A DNA stretch of 64,000 nt from Leptasterias polaris. Lineage: Eukaryota > Echinodermata > Asteroidea > Forcipulatida > Asteriidae. Position numbers and translations under genes: made by a program. The stretch covers positions 3,720,001 through 3,784,000 of the forward strand of contig JAZGTN010000035.1 in NCBI GenBank assembly GCA_037783415.1, given 5' to 3'. This document shows positions 1-32,660 of the stretch, one piece after another (within the stretch, counting starts at the first letter, position 1; each line of letters begins with the position of its first letter). The notes beneath the pieces were generated by a model. That model worked only from the letters and a program-made list of their open reading frames with translations. It had not been told where the DNA came from and did no database searches.

Positions 1-71
1 AATGAATACTGAGCTGTCTGGTTAAAGCTTGAATGAGTCAATGGAAGAGAGTGTTCTTATAGAGACAATGT

Positions 72-144
72 AGTTTGGTAAGTACCACAATTGTGGTACT
101 TACCAAACTGATTGAATCTAATTAAGAGTTAATTAGATTCAATC
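72..144. repeat. Two adjacent palindromes
   Basis: Positions 72-109 form a perfect 38-bp palindrome centred on AATT. Positions 110-144 form a second hairpin with a 16-bp stem and a 3-nt loop. They lie in gene A sequence downstream of its last visible exon, and no known site type fits. Confidence 0.7.
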
Positions 145-687
145 TGAATTACGTCGATACAAGTTGGAAAGGTTGCATAAGAAGGTCTCCGTAATCACAG
201 TTGCTTATTGTTTGGAATTTCAAAATTCCTGACAAATTCACCATTGTTCGATTATTTTCACGCATGGAACGTAGATAAAAAAACTTGATTAAAGTCTTAT
301 GTTTATTCAAATGATCTCACACTCTTCAAAACCCACGGATAGTCCATTATAAAGTGCTTATTTATTACAAATCGCGTAATCTGTGACACCTCACAACGGT
401 TGCCAACGAAAATTAAAACATTGTTTAAAGTTGCTACGTGTTGCATGTCCTTACCAGTTAGGATTGATTGCATCAGTGGACTAGTGGAATAAACTTCCTG
501 CATCGAAAAATATTGTGGTTAACATTATTATCTTATACAAAAATGACTTTTAAAAATTACGCGTTCCTTTGCATCATTCAACCGTAGTATTTTAATTTGT
601 CCATGAATTAAGGCTTCAAAATACAAAAGTAGACGGACTTGTCGAAAAAGTATTCCATATTAATGATTATCATAAAGAAATGTTTAC

Positions 688-20863
<20,176 letters not shown>

Positions 20864-21280
20864 CACTACTTCCGTTGCAGCCTACGAAAACCGTAAGTAA
20901 TGTTGACGGGATATTTGACCTGAAAGTTCAATGTGTTTTACATGAAAACTCCACAGCTATATCCACAGTCGTTGTCCATGGAGAAAGGGGGGAAACAATT
21001 GAATTTTACTTACATACATGTAATTAACAAAAGCTGTTTGTTTTTGAATGATTTCATAGGCTAGAACTGCGGTACTTTAAAAAAATTCAGACAGTTTTAC
21101 TTCCGCATTCGACAGTTAAAAAACTCGATCTCGCTGATCCCGTCAGCGCTGCATGTAGGGCTATTATTAAAAAACAGCATCCCTCCTAAACATAGAGAAA
21201 AATGGTAGTGACCGACTTTACAGCTACTGTGCAGAGCTTATGCCTACGTACGTGTACGGATTCGCTCAACCATGGAACGC

Positions 21281-21350
21281 CAACTGCAAATCACAGTGGT
21301 ATGACTACTGCTAAAAGTATTGTATAATTCCCTTTCATCTCATGAGAGCT
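21281..21350 (+). repeat. Solitary unit of the 24-bp minisatellite
   Basis: One and a half units (GCAAATCACAGTGGTATGAC) are followed by AATTCCCTTTCATCTCATGAGAGCT, the same sequence that borders the left array at about 15455-15480. It is probably an end of the same transposon family. Confidence 0.55.
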
Positions 21351-21598
21351 ATAATAATGTTTAACAGGGGTTTGGTTGTACCCAAAACAAACAATTTTGC
21401 CAACAATCCTGACGTCGTTTTTGCGTTATCCGTCTCTAAAAGGAGCAAGGAGAGCTCCGTCAGTTTCTAATCGAAGTTGAAATCGTATCTGACGGAACGA
21501 CTCAAAATAGAAGAGTTTGCTGAAAACAGTTTGTTTAAGAATAATGCAAACTAGAAAGAAAGAAACTTTGGTGCACATACTTGTGCCATTGGCCTAAA

Positions 21599-21820
21599 TA
21601 GACCCTTCCAATGAATATGCTAAGGACATTCACGCATGCGTACTGACACTATTGGTTGGCAAACGCCATAGAGATGTGCTCTAAGCAGACGCACAAACGC
21701 GTCTGCGTCACGCCACCATTAGCCCCATACAAACAGGCGCGATATTGCAACATTTTGCCAACCAAAGTGTCAGTGCGCACGCGTGGTGTGCAATTTTCAT
21801 TATTTCGTGGGAAGGGTCTA
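21599..21820. mobile_element. MITE with TAGACCCTTCC termini
   Basis: The arms TAGACCCTTCCAATGAATA and the reverse complement of 21755-21820 match over about 65 bp with interruptions. Both inner ends carry CACT..TTGGTTGGCAAA. Confidence 0.6.
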
Positions 21821-22559
21821 CCCCTCGTACACGACGCGGAACGCATCTCCTCACACTGCGCGTCTACCTAGCCTACTTCTGCCACTTTGTGGGTCAATTC
21901 CTGTGTGTAAATTATGACTCCCACAATGGTGGACAAGATCGGCGCGTTGAAGTGCGTCGTGAAGTGGGTCTTGACCATTGATCTCCAGTGTAATCTGGAT
22001 CAATGGTCCGCCATTTTGGCAGTCAAAAGATAGATCTTTCTATTGCAGTCACAGCCCGAGTTTTTGCCAACCAAGGCTGGAAAACTATGGAAAGCCATAT
22101 GCAAAGCAAAAACAGATAGCCACAGTTTGTAACCATATGACACAAATATTAAAAAAACAAAGCAAATATTTGTTATATTATTTTTTAATTGAAAGTTTGC
22201 AAAAATTTTGCATTTTTGTCACAACATCTGTTAACACGATTGGAAGTTTTGGTAACATTCGGCCCTCCATGTCAACCAGTGCGGTTTGTTTATCAACATG
22301 GAAAGGTCTATACACCGGGAATTGACTCACAACATGGCGGAAATTATACTAGCGCGTTGTGCGAAGATGCGTTCCGCGTTTTGCAAGAGGTCAACACAAA
22401 GGTTCTCCGTGGTTAGTCTTGGCTTCAAGACCCTTAATAGATAGTGCTTTTGAGTTTGTTTACATGGACAAACCCGGACAGAAGAGGGTACTGGCTGGTA
22501 CATGCGTCCCATTGACCTCTGAATAAGGTGACACCGACATGGACGGGTAATATTGAAAC

Positions 22560-22670
22560 CCAATCTGCCCCGCCCCCCCCCCCCCCCCCCCCCATGGTGC
22601 GCCCCACTTATATTCCCGCAGCAATCCATTATACTAGTACATATTATGGTATGGTATGGTATGGTTTATT
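22560..22670. repeat. Poly-C tract and (TATGG)n microsatellite
   Basis: A C-run interrupted once is followed at about 22645-22669 by five TATGG units. Confidence 0.7.
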
Positions 22671-25636
22671 TAACACACACACAAACCTTGTTGAGTGTTT
22701 CATCACAGCCTCTTCAGTGAATTAAATTAAAATAAAAATTAATCATAACGCAGTGACGACTGATTTATTTCCCTGTTCAACAGGTTTATGGAGACAATCT
22801 CCTCCTAAATAATAAACAGATAATGTATTTGTTTTTACACTGAGCTCACTTCAGGTTATCTTAATATCAATAGTACGTGGTTTAATATGAGCGCTGAATA
22901 GCGGCTGAGCGGAATCTACAGCTTTAATTATAGTGCCCCTGAAGTGAAAATGGTGCATCCCTTTGTACCCCCCCCCCCCTAAAAAATTAGTTCCGGTGCT
23001 GCCTTAAAGGGCATGCAATTATACCGGCAACTGGCAATGAGGCTCGAAGTCCACGCATGTGTGAAAAAAACGTCATGCGAAAAATCCTGTCTAGTTTTTT
23101 AGTTTGCATGGTCCGCATTTTAGAATGGGAAGACTTTCTTTGGTAGATTTTAGAGTTAACCTCCAATAAAACAAAACTTATATTTTATAAACAGTTCTGG
23201 TTGTGAAAGTATCCAACAAGATTGTTTTAATTGTGAGAACTATATTTCTTTGTTGAGTTGACCCTGCCCCTAAAACAAAAACTAACACTAACAGTTGAAC
23301 AGAAACTAATATTCTTTTAAAATAGGAAAACTTCCTTGTTATTATAGTTTAGTTGACCTCGAATAAAACAAAACTCAGTTAGTAAAAAAACAGTAACAAA
23401 AATGTTTTTAATTGGGAAAGATTTTAAAATGAGTTAGCCCTGAAACAAAAACTGATGTCGAACAGATAGTGAAAATTAACCATTCGCATACGGGAAGGAG
23501 ACCTTATGTTTTTGTTTTAGCGTTCATCGTGATCCACCGGTGCGTAATCAGCAATGTGTTCCCTGAGAACATTTCATACGCTGGACTTATGGGGCGTGGA
23601 ATCATGAGCGGCGTTGTTAATTTCCAACAATACTCAGACAAGATAATAAAACGTAAAGGGGAAGGGGGTCAGTGTTCCTGGTGACTTCGCCACCCCAGAC
23701 GTGTCACCCAGTTGAGGAGGATTGGGTTTCAACCGGGGGTTGTGACCGGTTGTCACAACAATGTCCCATTTAAGGCGAATTTGACTTAACTCAGTCTTAA
23801 AAGCCCTTGTTTTAGTCTAACAAAATTGAGAGCGAAATCTTCAACAGTTCAGAACGGGTGGGTCCCGCAGCTCGGGAGGGGTATAACTGTGTGGACAAAT
23901 CCAATCATAACTTGTGCGTCTTTAACAAACTAAATAAAACAGTCACACTTTGGAAATAAAAACTTATGATGATCAAAATAAATTCGTTTATTGGTTATAA
24001 TTATTACAAACTGTTTTCTTGCATTGTGGTAAATTATGAGAAAAGGTAAACTACACACGAGGAAATAAATGCATACAATGGCAAATCCTGATGAATGATA
24101 TAAATGACAACAATGACAAGGAAATAGATGGAGATTCACTGAACTGAATCAGAAAAGTGAACACACAAGTTTAAAAATACTATTGACTAGCAAACTCGGC
24201 ACCAAGCACTCTCGGCACCTGTTCTAGTTTAAAACGCATACACACGCTATCGGTGTTTTGATTTACAAACAAACTCCTAGTGGTTTCCCCCCCCCTAAAT
24301 AAACCCTAACCCTAACCGTGTGGTCCTAACTAACCATATCCAAACCCCTAACTCATGGAGTAAATCACAACTAAAGGAGGTTTTTCGGAACACTCGGGTT
24401 GTTGGAACACACGGGTGTATGGAAATAGATCGAGTAGCCCCAATGAATAGGGCCAATCATCCTTGGCCCCTAGCACCATTGCAATATTTGTGCCCGCTTT
24501 AAATCCGGGTCATGTTTTACCGATCGCATGTTAACACATTATTTTGTGGAAGCCCTACTGCTGATTTTTTGTTTCTTCAGGCATCACAGATTTTTTGGGG
24601 AAATTGATTGCCTTTTAAGGCGCGAGGTGACTTTTTGATCACTTGCGCGAGAACCATACTTTATCGGGTTCCCTCAACAATTTCACAACCGTTATACGAT
24701 CAACTGCTACGATCTAATGTGCAATTCATGGGGGCTAGAAATCAAGCAGTAGTAATCACCCACGCCCATCTCTGTATACGGAAAGGGACACCCGAATTAG
24801 TTGGAAGTCCACAACTCGGGGTATAGAATATTGGGCAGAATCATTGGGGATCTCTGAATTTACTGGCCCTTGCGAGTCTGCGATTGACAGACATGCAAAG
24901 CACCTCCTGGAAACCAATGTTCCTATTAGCATTTACCATGGAGGTACTATTTCTACCTCCATGCTATTACGTACCTTCGACGGTTATGTCGTCATATCCT
25001 TGTGAACCAGACTGAAGCCAGCACCAAATTTCGAAAAACCTCGTCAGGCTGAGGACCGTCGAAGACGTACAGTGCGAACGGATTCCCGAATTTTCGTGTT
25101 ATTACTTCATTTTCAATTGCAACGTTTTCATCGTAAAAATGTGAAATCTTAAAAAATTCCTTCACATTTATATCTTCCCATCCATGGGCTTCCTTATGAA
25201 TGCACCCCACTAAATAGGGAGAAAACAAAGCGTCAGCCTCGTTAATATTTTGTAGGCCCTCAAAATATTCTAGACAGATTTGAGAGCCCCCAAAAAGGGA
25301 TAGTGTAAAAATGTTGCCCAATTGTGACCTGGTTGTTGACTTCCAGCTTGAGGTATTTTGGATGACATAGGACCTTCCCCATGGTCTTTATTGCCGATAA
25401 TTATAGGCTAGGTGTAGGTGAATGGACATTTTCAAGATTGATTCTCGCACGGTTGGAAAATTACACCGGTGCAGGGGTGTTTTTATTTGGAGGGGGAATA
25501 ACTCTACGGGCCTTGGGACTCCCTATAACAACTTGAGCAGGTAATGACAATTTAAGGGTCATTTAGAAATTGTCTCTTTTACTCCAAAAAGCTGTGTATT
25601 TTTTAATATTTAGCAATTCCCACTAAACCAATTAGA

Positions 25637-25812
25637 GCAGGACCCAATTTCATGTTGCCTAAAAAAATTATGCTAAGCAACAATAAGCAGGATACCAGTC
25701 ACATATGCTACATGTGAGATTGTATTTTAGCTGGTAACCTTTTTTGGTAAGCATAATTTTGTTGTGCTTAGCTAATTGTTATCCTTTAGCAGCTCTATGA
25801 AATTGGGCCCTG
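25637..25812. mobile_element. Palindromic MITE, first copy
   Basis: The ends AGGACCCAATTTCAT and ATGAAATTGGGCCCT are inverted. The inner part is a near-palindrome around TAAGCA and TGCTTA stretches. A related copy is at 51207-51402. Confidence 0.65.
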
Positions 25813-26443
25813 AATACAACCTTTTAATCCGTTTGCAATTCTGTAAAGAGCGCCCTCTGTTGTTTAGAAACAAGCAACAAGGAAGTGGTTTAGTTTGGTA
25901 GAACGCCATTGCATTGTAAGAAGGGAAAATCAGCCCGACTAGTAAGAAAAACTGGGTACAATGTATGACTGCTCACATGTTCTTGGCAGTTCGATTTCTC
26001 ACCATTTCCTTGACTTTGTGCCGTCATGATTTCCTTGATGTAATTTGCAGTTTAAAGGAGTCAACCATTCTTCTTCTAGCGTTTACTAGGAAACTTGTTT
26101 TTTAGTTGGTAATTATCATCACAACACACGATCAGTACAGACGGACTACCGGCCGGGTGGGTACGTATATTTTTTACAAAAATGTTTCCCACACCAATTA
26201 TTTATGCGAGCAAGCCCCGAACTGAGCAGGTGAGTCCAGCACTGCCTTGAGAACTCCGTAGAGTAATCCCTATAGCATTTCTCAAGGGAAGTTAGACTAA
26301 ATTCTGTATCCGGCCGCCACTTTATATACCCCTTAATTTAGGTCGTAATCATGTATTTGTGTCTAGTATATATTACTATTAATTATTAGTAATGTATAGT
26401 ATGATGTTTACATGTATGTAGTTTGTACATGAATCGAATACCG

Positions 26444-26530
26444 GACACTTCGGCACCTTGCAAAGTCGGCACCAAAATAATTTGGCACCCACTCGGCTCC
26501 AAGAATGCAAACGCGGCACTGGCTGATTTT
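26444..26530. repeat. CGGCACC motif cluster, inverted relative to 29336-29465
   Basis: Units such as CTTCGGCACCTTGCAAAGTC match the reverse complement of the end of the 15-bp array at 29445-29480. A smaller cluster in this orientation is at 24189-24225. Confidence 0.55.
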
Positions 26531-27517
26531 TGACTAACAAATAAGGCACCAAGAAATCAGTAACGCTGTGGAAGGGTTAAGTGGTTTTAAAGTAAACGTC
26601 CTTGTATCGTAGGACGCCCTGTATTCAGGGGGTCCCTGAAATCGAGGCAAACCTTTGACCTCTCTGCGCGCGATGTAAACAGTCCCTAGATACAATTTTT
26701 GTGGTTTGAATTGCCAAGCAAAGAGTCTCCTCTCATTTGACCAAAACTTAGAAACATGAAAGGCTCCACTGGTTAGTTGCACTTGTAAATGCAAAAAGTT
26801 GTGGTATTTAGGCATTTCTGCAAGGTACAAAAATATGTCATACTGTCGGGGCCATAAAAAAAAAATTCCCCATCGAAAAAGTTTCATCAAACACTTTTTC
26901 AATTCACAATTCACGATGATCAAATCATGTGACTGAACATTCTGCTGAGCATTCTGGGGAAAAAAATACAGAGGCTTAAAGAAGCCACATGCCTTATATC
27001 ATTTTCTAATAGTCTGGATAATTTTTTTTGGTAACACTCTATCATTTTTGTTATTAATATTAAAATTTAAACATCAGCTTTGTGATTCGATTATCACTGT
27101 TTATTTATATGCTTTATTTTAAATGTTAAGAAACATAAAAAGACACAAAACTAAATAAAAATAAGATTTCAAAGCCAAGAATTATTTACATTTTTTTTAT
27201 TTTTTTTTATTTTTTTATTTTTTTGAAAAATACCATGGTTATTTTTAGAACTAAATAAAAAATATGTTGAATAAAATGAAGAAAACTGCTGGCTATAGAG
27301 TCATACACTAAGTCTCACAGAACACTTGTAGTCACTGCAGATGTTTCTTCCACGTATGGCTTCACCCGGACACCATACTTTCTTGTTTGCATCGAAAACA
27401 GGTCAAACTCAAAACAAATGGGACGCTATTGAAGTCATCGAAGATCGGTGCGTGGTGTGAAAGTTTCAATGTCCATCACGTTTTAATATATGTTTGCATA
27501 TTTCTTATAAACAAAGG

Positions 27518-28288
27518 ATTTAATAACTGTCCGTATGTAAACAATAGTTTCAATGCCCAGAAAATAAATAATTTTTTTTGAAATGTCCACATTCCCTCCT
27601 ATTAATTAATCATTAGCGTGTCAAAAGGAAGTTATCGTGGGATGATACTTTGACTAAATTAAATGTAAATCACAAATTATTTAGGCCTTCTCCGTGTAGC
27701 ACAGTCATGTTGTGTTCTGTTTTAGTCAGACGTCACAGACACGGACAAAGGACCACGCACTTAGCGCTCGCAACTGCCCCCTCCACGGCATCAGTTGATT
27801 ATGGAATATTTTAATTTTTTTTCAATTCAAAGAAAAAGGCATACTACATCGAAAACCGGACAGGGGAGGATACATGTACATTGTAGTTTTTTGTACTTTC
27901 ACAATAAAAATGAGGGATGTTTCGATTCCTCCTCTTTATTTTGATTTACAATGTGCAAACATGGATCATGTCTCGTGAAAAGAGGGTAGGGTAATTCATT
28001 CTCGATCGAGGGTAGCATCGTGGAGGGGGCAGTTGCGAGCGCTAAGTGCGTGGTCCTTTGTCCGTGTCTGTGACGTCTGACTAAAACAGAACACAACATG
28101 ACTGTGCTACACGGAGAAGGCCTAAATAATTTGTGATTTACATTTAATTTAGTCAAAGTATCATCCCACGATAACTTCCTTTTGACACGCTAATGATTAA
28201 TTAATAGGAGGGAATGTGGACATTTCAAAAAAAATTATTTATTTTCTGGGCATTGAAACTATTGTTTACATACGGACAGTTATTAAAT
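27518..28288. mobile_element. Long inverted repeat with 270-bp arms
   Basis: Arms 27518-27787 and 28019-28288 are reverse complements with almost no differences, separated by a 231-bp loop. No coding capacity is seen. It is either a foldback transposon or a recent inverted duplication. A transcript across it would form a long hairpin. Confidence 0.8.
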
Positions 28289-28758
28289 AACAATCCTAGG
28301 TTTAAAAAGCTGCATGTTATGCATAAAATGAGCACCTCAAAAAAAAATTTAAATAAATAAAAAAGGGAATGATTGTGTAAACCCCTTGTTTATAAATATT
28401 GTATACATTTTTTAGATGGGCCCTAATAATGCATAAAGGCCATTCATTTTTATTTTTCAACTTTTCCTGAAAAAAACAAACTTTTATTTCGTAGGTTTTT
28501 CACAATTAAATAATTACAATCAGTGCAGCCTATCCAAATCCTAGACTTTCCTTGTGATGCACCAAATGTAATTCATGCTCAAGCACAACAATGGCACTCT
28601 GTGAGCATTACACTAACCTAGCCCCAACATGCAGATGTGTTAAATTTGAAGAAAAAAAAGATCATTTGAAAAGATTGCTAAGAATGCTTAATGTGCAAAC
28701 ACGACATCAAAACAATGTGCAAGTTTCAACAACAACAAATGTTTTTAGTATTTTTACA

Positions 28759-29134
28759 TTTAAAGGCACTGGACACCTTTGGTAATTGTCAAAGACCAGT
28801 ATTCTCACTTGGTGTATCCCATCATACGCATAAAATAACAAATCTGTAAAAATTTGGACTCAGTTGGTCATTGCAGTTGCAAAAAAATAATGCAAAGAAA
28901 AAACACCCTCGTTGCACAAGTTTGTGTGCTTTCAGATGCATAATAAAAGGCTTCAGCTGAAGTCTTTTATTATTTGAGTGAGAATTTACCTCTTTCTCAA
29001 AAACTACATTACTTCAGAGGGAGTCGTTTCTCACAATGTGTTATACTATCAACAGCTCTCCATTGCTTGTTACTAGGTAGGTTTTTATGCTAACAATTAT
29101 TTTGAGTAATTACCAATAGTGTCCAGTGCCTTTA
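28759..29134. mobile_element. MITE with TTAAAGGCACTGGACAC termini
   Basis: The ends TTAAAGGCACTGGACAC and GTGTCCAGTGCCTTTAA are perfect inverted repeats, continued by TTGGTAATT and AATTACCAA. An internal hairpin lies around TAATAAAAGGCTTCAGCTGA. It is of a style I associate with echinoderm genomes. Confidence 0.75.
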
Positions 29135-29335
29135 ACTTTGTACATAATTTTAATATTTTAACTTATGTCTGCGCGAGACTTTGCCTGCCTAAACCGAAAC
29201 AAACATCACTCAAGGAGCTGATTGAAGGACTTTTGCGCCATTCCAAAGTTTCCAGAAACTTCATCTACAAGATTAGCACTTACATGAAACTAAGATGGTA
29301 ACAGAACTCCTGCCAAAAGACAGGAAATCGGCTGG

Positions 29336-29465
29336 GTGCCGAATTTGTGCATGTGCCGAGTTTGTGGGTGCCGAGTTTGTGGGTGCCGAGTTTGTGGGTG
29401 CCGAGTTTGTGGGTGCCGAGTTTGTGGGTGCCGAGTTTGTTGGTGCCGAGTTTGCAAGGTGCCGA
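29336..29465 (+). repeat. 15-bp minisatellite
   Basis: About nine units of GTGCCGAGTTTGTGG with a variable first and last unit. Confidence 0.85.
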
Positions 29466-29503
29466 AGTTACCGGTTACCCATGAATCATGATAATACACC
29501 TAC

Positions 29504-30364
29504 CAATTGTAATGCATACTATATGACCCCCGGGGAAGGGTGTGTCAAGTGTGCGTCATGACTCTCAAAAAAGTGACCGTGGGTACATCAAAATCCAATA
29601 GGTCAGTCAAAATATCTTCGATTGGTGCGTCGAGGTACGTCATGGTCCGTCGAGGTACGTCATGGTCCGTCGATGTCCATTTCCACATGTATTTTGTTTA
29701 TTTGGTGGAGAATCGAATAATGTGCCTACCCCTTCCTGCCTGTGTAAAATGATGTTGAGGGTCGGGAATTTACTGCCCGAAAGTCAATGATCAGCACATA
29801 CCAGCTCACACGGCCGTTTATTTTCCAATAGCAAGCAGCATACATGTAATTCGTGGCACGGCAGTTTTGTCAACCTCGGCCCCGTGGTATATTATATCTC
29901 TCACGATAGAGCGGGATTGCTCGTCGAGTCATGGATACAAGAATGCCTTATTTAGTAGACTGGTTCCCGCTCCCCACAAATATCTGGAGACCGGTGCGTT
30001 TGATAGTTAGTGCCTTGGGAACCGTCTCGAAAATCAAGTGGAACGACCTCGCCTCATGCATACACTTGCAAAGTGTTTTCAGCATGTATGACGGGAAACT
30101 TGTTTGTAAAAGGTTGAATTATTTGGTATTCACTGCGCGTGCGTTGTTTGCAAGCGATTTTATGCGGCCGGTATGTCTGTCCGTGGTGCATCGTTTTCCG
30201 CAATACATGTAGGTGAGTCAATAAATCGTTCGGAAGACTGTACAAATCTGCAAAAAAGTGTGTAAATTTTTTGACTCAGGGTTGGTCTTTTGTCACGCAA
30301 ATCCGACTCACATATGCACAGTGACGCACCCTCCCCGGGGGTCATATAGTGCGCATTACAATTG
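29504..30364. mobile_element. Foldback element with CAATTGTAATGC termini
   Basis: The termini share CAATTGTAATGC and ACTATATGACCCCCGGGG with the reverse complement of the right end; arms are about 60 bp. The interior is a more GC-rich unique sequence without a recognised gene. Two 18-bp repeats (around CGAGGTACGTCATGGTCC) lie at about 29631-29665. Confidence 0.65.
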
Positions 30365-30559
30365 ATGTGTAAAATCCTTTCAATCATGTCCAAAAGCAGA
30401 AGAATTGACAAAATGTATTCAAAGGGACAAGGCACAGGCACTGACCTTGAACCAATAAATATTGTCCATATAAAAATCATGAAAAATAAGCCATTTCCGG
30501 GTCTCTATGAGTCTATATGGTGGTCTTGAGAAAGTTCTCTTGAATTTTAATTTTTAAAG

Positions 30560-31600
30560 GTAAGGTGTAAGTCTTTAAAAGCATTTCAATGATCAGGAGC
30601 TCCTGGGGGAACACCAGTAGACCTAGACCCAGTAACTTGGGCGCTGTACTCCTTTTTTCAAAATGTTTACATCTTCGGTCGTATTAGCGCCCTAGAAAAC
30701 CATTGTAAGATCTGCCAAATACGGCAATTGGCTATGATTGGCCACGGAAAATTGGCCACGGAAATTTGGCCACGGAAAATGCCCCAAATTGACCCAAAAA
30801 ACTAACAAAATAGCTTGAAAATTGCCTACGAGATGTGACCACATGATCTACACACCTCGACGATGCACGCAACGTCAGGCGAACCCGTCCATTTATTTAC
30901 GTTATAAATTGATACTGGGTGCCAAATATTTAGGGCAGACTTGACATCGTCTCTCCATTGTACATGTAGGCTTAAAAATCATCGATTTGGAACACAGAAA
31001 ATGATCCTGAGTACAATTAAATGCCTGATATTGCATCTTTGACATATTGAGAAACCAGTATGCGATTTTCAAGCTATTTTATGTGGTTTTTTGTCATTTC
31101 TGGGTATTTTTCGTGGCTGGGTGCTATAAAAGTCATAGCAAATTGCCGTAATTGGTAATGGTGGATCTTACAATGGTTTCCTGGGGTGCCAGTATGACTG
31201 AAGATGTCAAAATTTTGAAAAAGGAGTACAGCGGCACGCCCCAGTTACTGGGTCTACAGTAGACCCATGCTGGAGCTTTATGGGTGTTTTTTAAACTTTG
31301 CAATCTTGGTCAATCACAAAGCCTACACAACAACCTACCTGTTTCAACTGATGCTACAAAGACAATGCAAACTCAATCAATAATTGAAACAGGTATTCTT
31401 ATGTAGAGGGAGTTGAACATTAGCGCACATAATTTGCATGCACAAAATTTGTAGGCTTTAATGGCTTTGACTAAAATTGCAAAGTCTAAAATATGATCAC
31501 CCTTATCTTCAACAAGGGTCCACTGCACTGGTCCAGGAACATTACCCAAGAAGCTCCTGATCGCTGAAATGCTTTTTAAAGACCCAAAGAAACTAATTTC
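30560..31600. mobile_element. Nested foldback element
   Basis: The outer arms (about 30567-30612 and 31545-31590) share GTCTTTAAAAGCATTTCA and ATCAGGAGCT. The inner arms (about 30615-30770 and 31120-31275) share GACCCAGTAACT and GGAGTAC. The structure is an inverted repeat inside another. Confidence 0.65.
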
Positions 31601-31824
31601 ATTCTAAAACTAGGCCTTTTTGGGGGGCTGTTCAGCAATAATCAGCACCAACTCACCTACATCTACATGTACATGTGTACTAATCTCTGTCAATACACCT
31701 GGTAGTAACGTCAACACATCATCAACACCTCTAATTTACATTTTACATCAAATTAAGGAATAGAACTGTAAAGTACATGGACTAAAGGATAATTATCTAA
31801 TTGGACATTAATAGCAATATACAA

Positions 31825-32165
31825 AATAATAACCAGTTCTTATTTGGCTTATTTTACAATACTGTCTCAATACGCTTTACATTAGTGTCCTGGTCATTGG
31901 GCCAATAAAAGTCGTTCAATCTTTCTCAGCTCCCTGGGGAGTATACAGCCACGAGCTGCCGTGGCGCTCAGAAGGCTTTTTCAAACACAATATCAACCTC
32001 TACCCTCGCAGTAACCCATTTATACCCCTGGGTGAAGAGAAGCAATTGTAGCGAAGTGTCTTTCTCTTGAGGACACAAGCATCATGACCGGGATTCGAAC
32101 CCACGCGCGATGACTAAACCACAAGAACTTGATTCCGATGATCTAAACCACTTGGCCATGACACC
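31825..32165 (-). mobile_element. tRNA-Leu-derived SINE
   Basis: On the minus strand a head begins GGTGTCATGGCCAAGTGGTT (A box region) and contains GGGTTCGAATCCCG (B box), resembling tRNA-Leu. A body follows, with a tail ending in AAGAACTGGTTATTATT. The tail recurs at 54726-54808. The head has no proper acceptor stem, so it is a SINE head and not a tRNA gene. Confidence 0.72.
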
Positions 32166-32387
32166 AATGTTAAGTACAAGCCTAAACTAAATGTACTTGT
32201 AGTACTCTGCCTTACTTAGAAATTAGAGCTAAAATAGTAGAACTATGACAAAAGTGGGTTTGGGAAGCAACTATAATGGACAAATCTACCAGTTTGTTAG
32301 GGATGTACATGTACCACCATCGTGTCAAGAGTTTTCCACTGTAACACTGAGATGAAAATATGCCCAACATTAATTTTGTCTAGATTC

Positions 32388-32660
32388 TACTGACCAGAGA
32401 ATGATTTTAACCCTACTGGCCAGAGAATGATTTTAACTCTACTGGCCAGAGAATGATTCTAACTCTACTGGCCAGAGAATGATTATAACCCTACTGGCCA
32501 GAGAATGATTCTAGCCATACTGACCAGAGAATGATTCTAGCCCTACTGACCAGAGAATGATTCTAGCCCTACTGACCAGAGAATGATTCTAGCCCTACTG
32601 ACCAGAGAATGATTCTAGCCCTACTGACCAGAGAATGATTCTAGCCCTACTGACCAGAGA
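32388..32660 (+). repeat. 26-bp minisatellite
   Basis: About 10.5 units of CTACTGACCAGAGAATGATT plus CTAGCC; the 5' units are more diverged (TGGCC, AACTC variants) than the 3' units. Confidence 0.88.

Noticed and set aside
22560..22595. Poly-C runs as regulatory G-quadruplex sites
   Set aside because: Uninterrupted homopolymers are common repeat-associated features here, and nothing ties them to either gene start.
24294..24320. Interstitial telomere repeat (CCCTAA)n
   Set aside because: Only about three imperfect units are present, too few to claim telomeric origin.
32080..32165. A functional tRNA-Leu gene
   Set aside because: The A and B boxes are present, but the stems do not pair properly and a SINE body and tail follow.
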